In this document: positions 6,384 through 6,591 of the stretch, one piece after another | Numbering within the stretch: the first letter of the stretch is position 1 | How the letters are laid out: the number at the start of each line of letters is the position of its first letter | Assembly: GCA_051877855.1 (NCBI GenBank) | Contig: JBJEJH010000046.1 | Span: forward strand, 1 to 6,591 | Reading direction: 5' to 3' | Length of the DNA: 6,591 bases | Origin: MGBC120314 sp051877855 | Lineage (GTDB): Bacteria; Bacillota; Clostridia; Lachnospirales; Lachnospiraceae | The notes under the pieces: model-generated | Told to the model about the DNA's origin: nothing | Databases searched by the model: none | The model's input: the letters and a program-made list of their open reading frames with translations, nothing else | Position numbers and translations under genes: made by a program

Positions 6384-6591
6384 ATGATGCAAAGAAATAT
6401 TAATAGAATGGCGATATGCATCGCAATGTGTATGTTGACTATATCATTATTTAGCGGATGTGAAAAGAAGAAAGAAATCGTAACACTGTCAGTGTGGGGA
6501 GCTGAGGAAGACCAGGAGATGCTGAGGGAAATGGTAGATGCCTTTGAAGAAAAATATAAAGATGAGGCAGAATTTAATATAACAATATGTG
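6384..6591 (+). CDS. Extracellular solute-binding lipoprotein, family 1-like (N-terminal part, 3' truncated)
   Basis: Sixty-nine codons are visible before the window ends. Residues 1-25 form a lipoprotein signal peptide: a short polar start with Arg4 and Arg8, a hydrophobic core rich in Met, Ile and Leu, and the lipobox LFSGC with the lipidated Cys26. Phe at -3 is acceptable in Firmicutes. A charged EKKKE tether follows, then VTLSVWGAEEDQEMLREMVDAFEEKYKDEAEF, which matches the usual first strand and helix of family 1 (maltose-binding-like) ABC solute-binding proteins. The mature protein would be anchored to the outer face of the membrane and bind a sugar or similar solute. Only the N-terminus is seen, so the substrate is unknown and the assignment rests on this motif. 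It follows the tandem-receiver gene by 29 bases, suggesting either a transporter controlled by that system or a ligand-sensing partner of a sensor kinase. Confidence 0.8.
   Translation, partial: MMQRNINRMAICIAMCMLTISLFSGCEKKKEIVTLSVWGAEEDQEMLREMVDAFEEKYKDEAEFNITIC

Overview
The window looks like a chromosomal segment of a low-GC Clostridia bacterium, most likely Lachnospiraceae. The reasons are a single-chain (GRS1-type) glycyl-tRNA synthetase, a clostridial-type pyruvate phosphate dikinase, strong GGAGG ribosome binding sites, AT-rich intergenic DNA and a zinc-ribbon/one-TM/extracytoplasmic protein of the kind common in gut Firmicutes. All recognisable genes are on the + strand. I found no tRNA, rRNA, CRISPR array, insertion sequence or phage gene.

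Layout: (1) 1-798 is the C-terminal part of glycyl-tRNA synthetase, cut by the left edge. (2) 867-926 is a long imperfect terminator-like hairpin lying directly before (3) 933/945-2159, an uncharacterised membrane protein with an N-terminal zinc ribbon, one transmembrane helix and a beta-rich outer domain. It ends at a strong, probably bidirectional terminator (2176-2211). (4) 2212-2495 is AT-rich DNA with no supported gene. It leads to a good SigA-type promoter with an extended -10, which overlaps an inverted repeat. (5) 2574-5210 is a complete ppdK encoding 878 residues, with the catalytic and substrate-binding residues I checked all present, followed by a GC-rich terminator. (6) 5287-5574 is a regulatory-looking intergenic region with a 15-bp direct repeat, a 10-bp dyad and a TATAAT box. 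(7) 5575-6354 is a protein of two receiver domains in which the first has lost the phosphorylation chemistry and the second is intact. (8) 6384-6591 is the start of a lipoprotein resembling family 1 ABC solute-binding proteins, 29 bases after the receiver gene and cut by the right edge.

The left three genes are housekeeping or central metabolism plus one conserved-looking membrane protein. Each is bounded by terminators, so they are probably transcribed largely independently. The right end starts a separate unit in which a two-receiver signalling protein and a substrate-binding lipoprotein appear to share a transcript. This suggests a nutrient-sensing or transport-linked signalling operon whose other members lie beyond the window. 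That unit is the part most worth a closer look.
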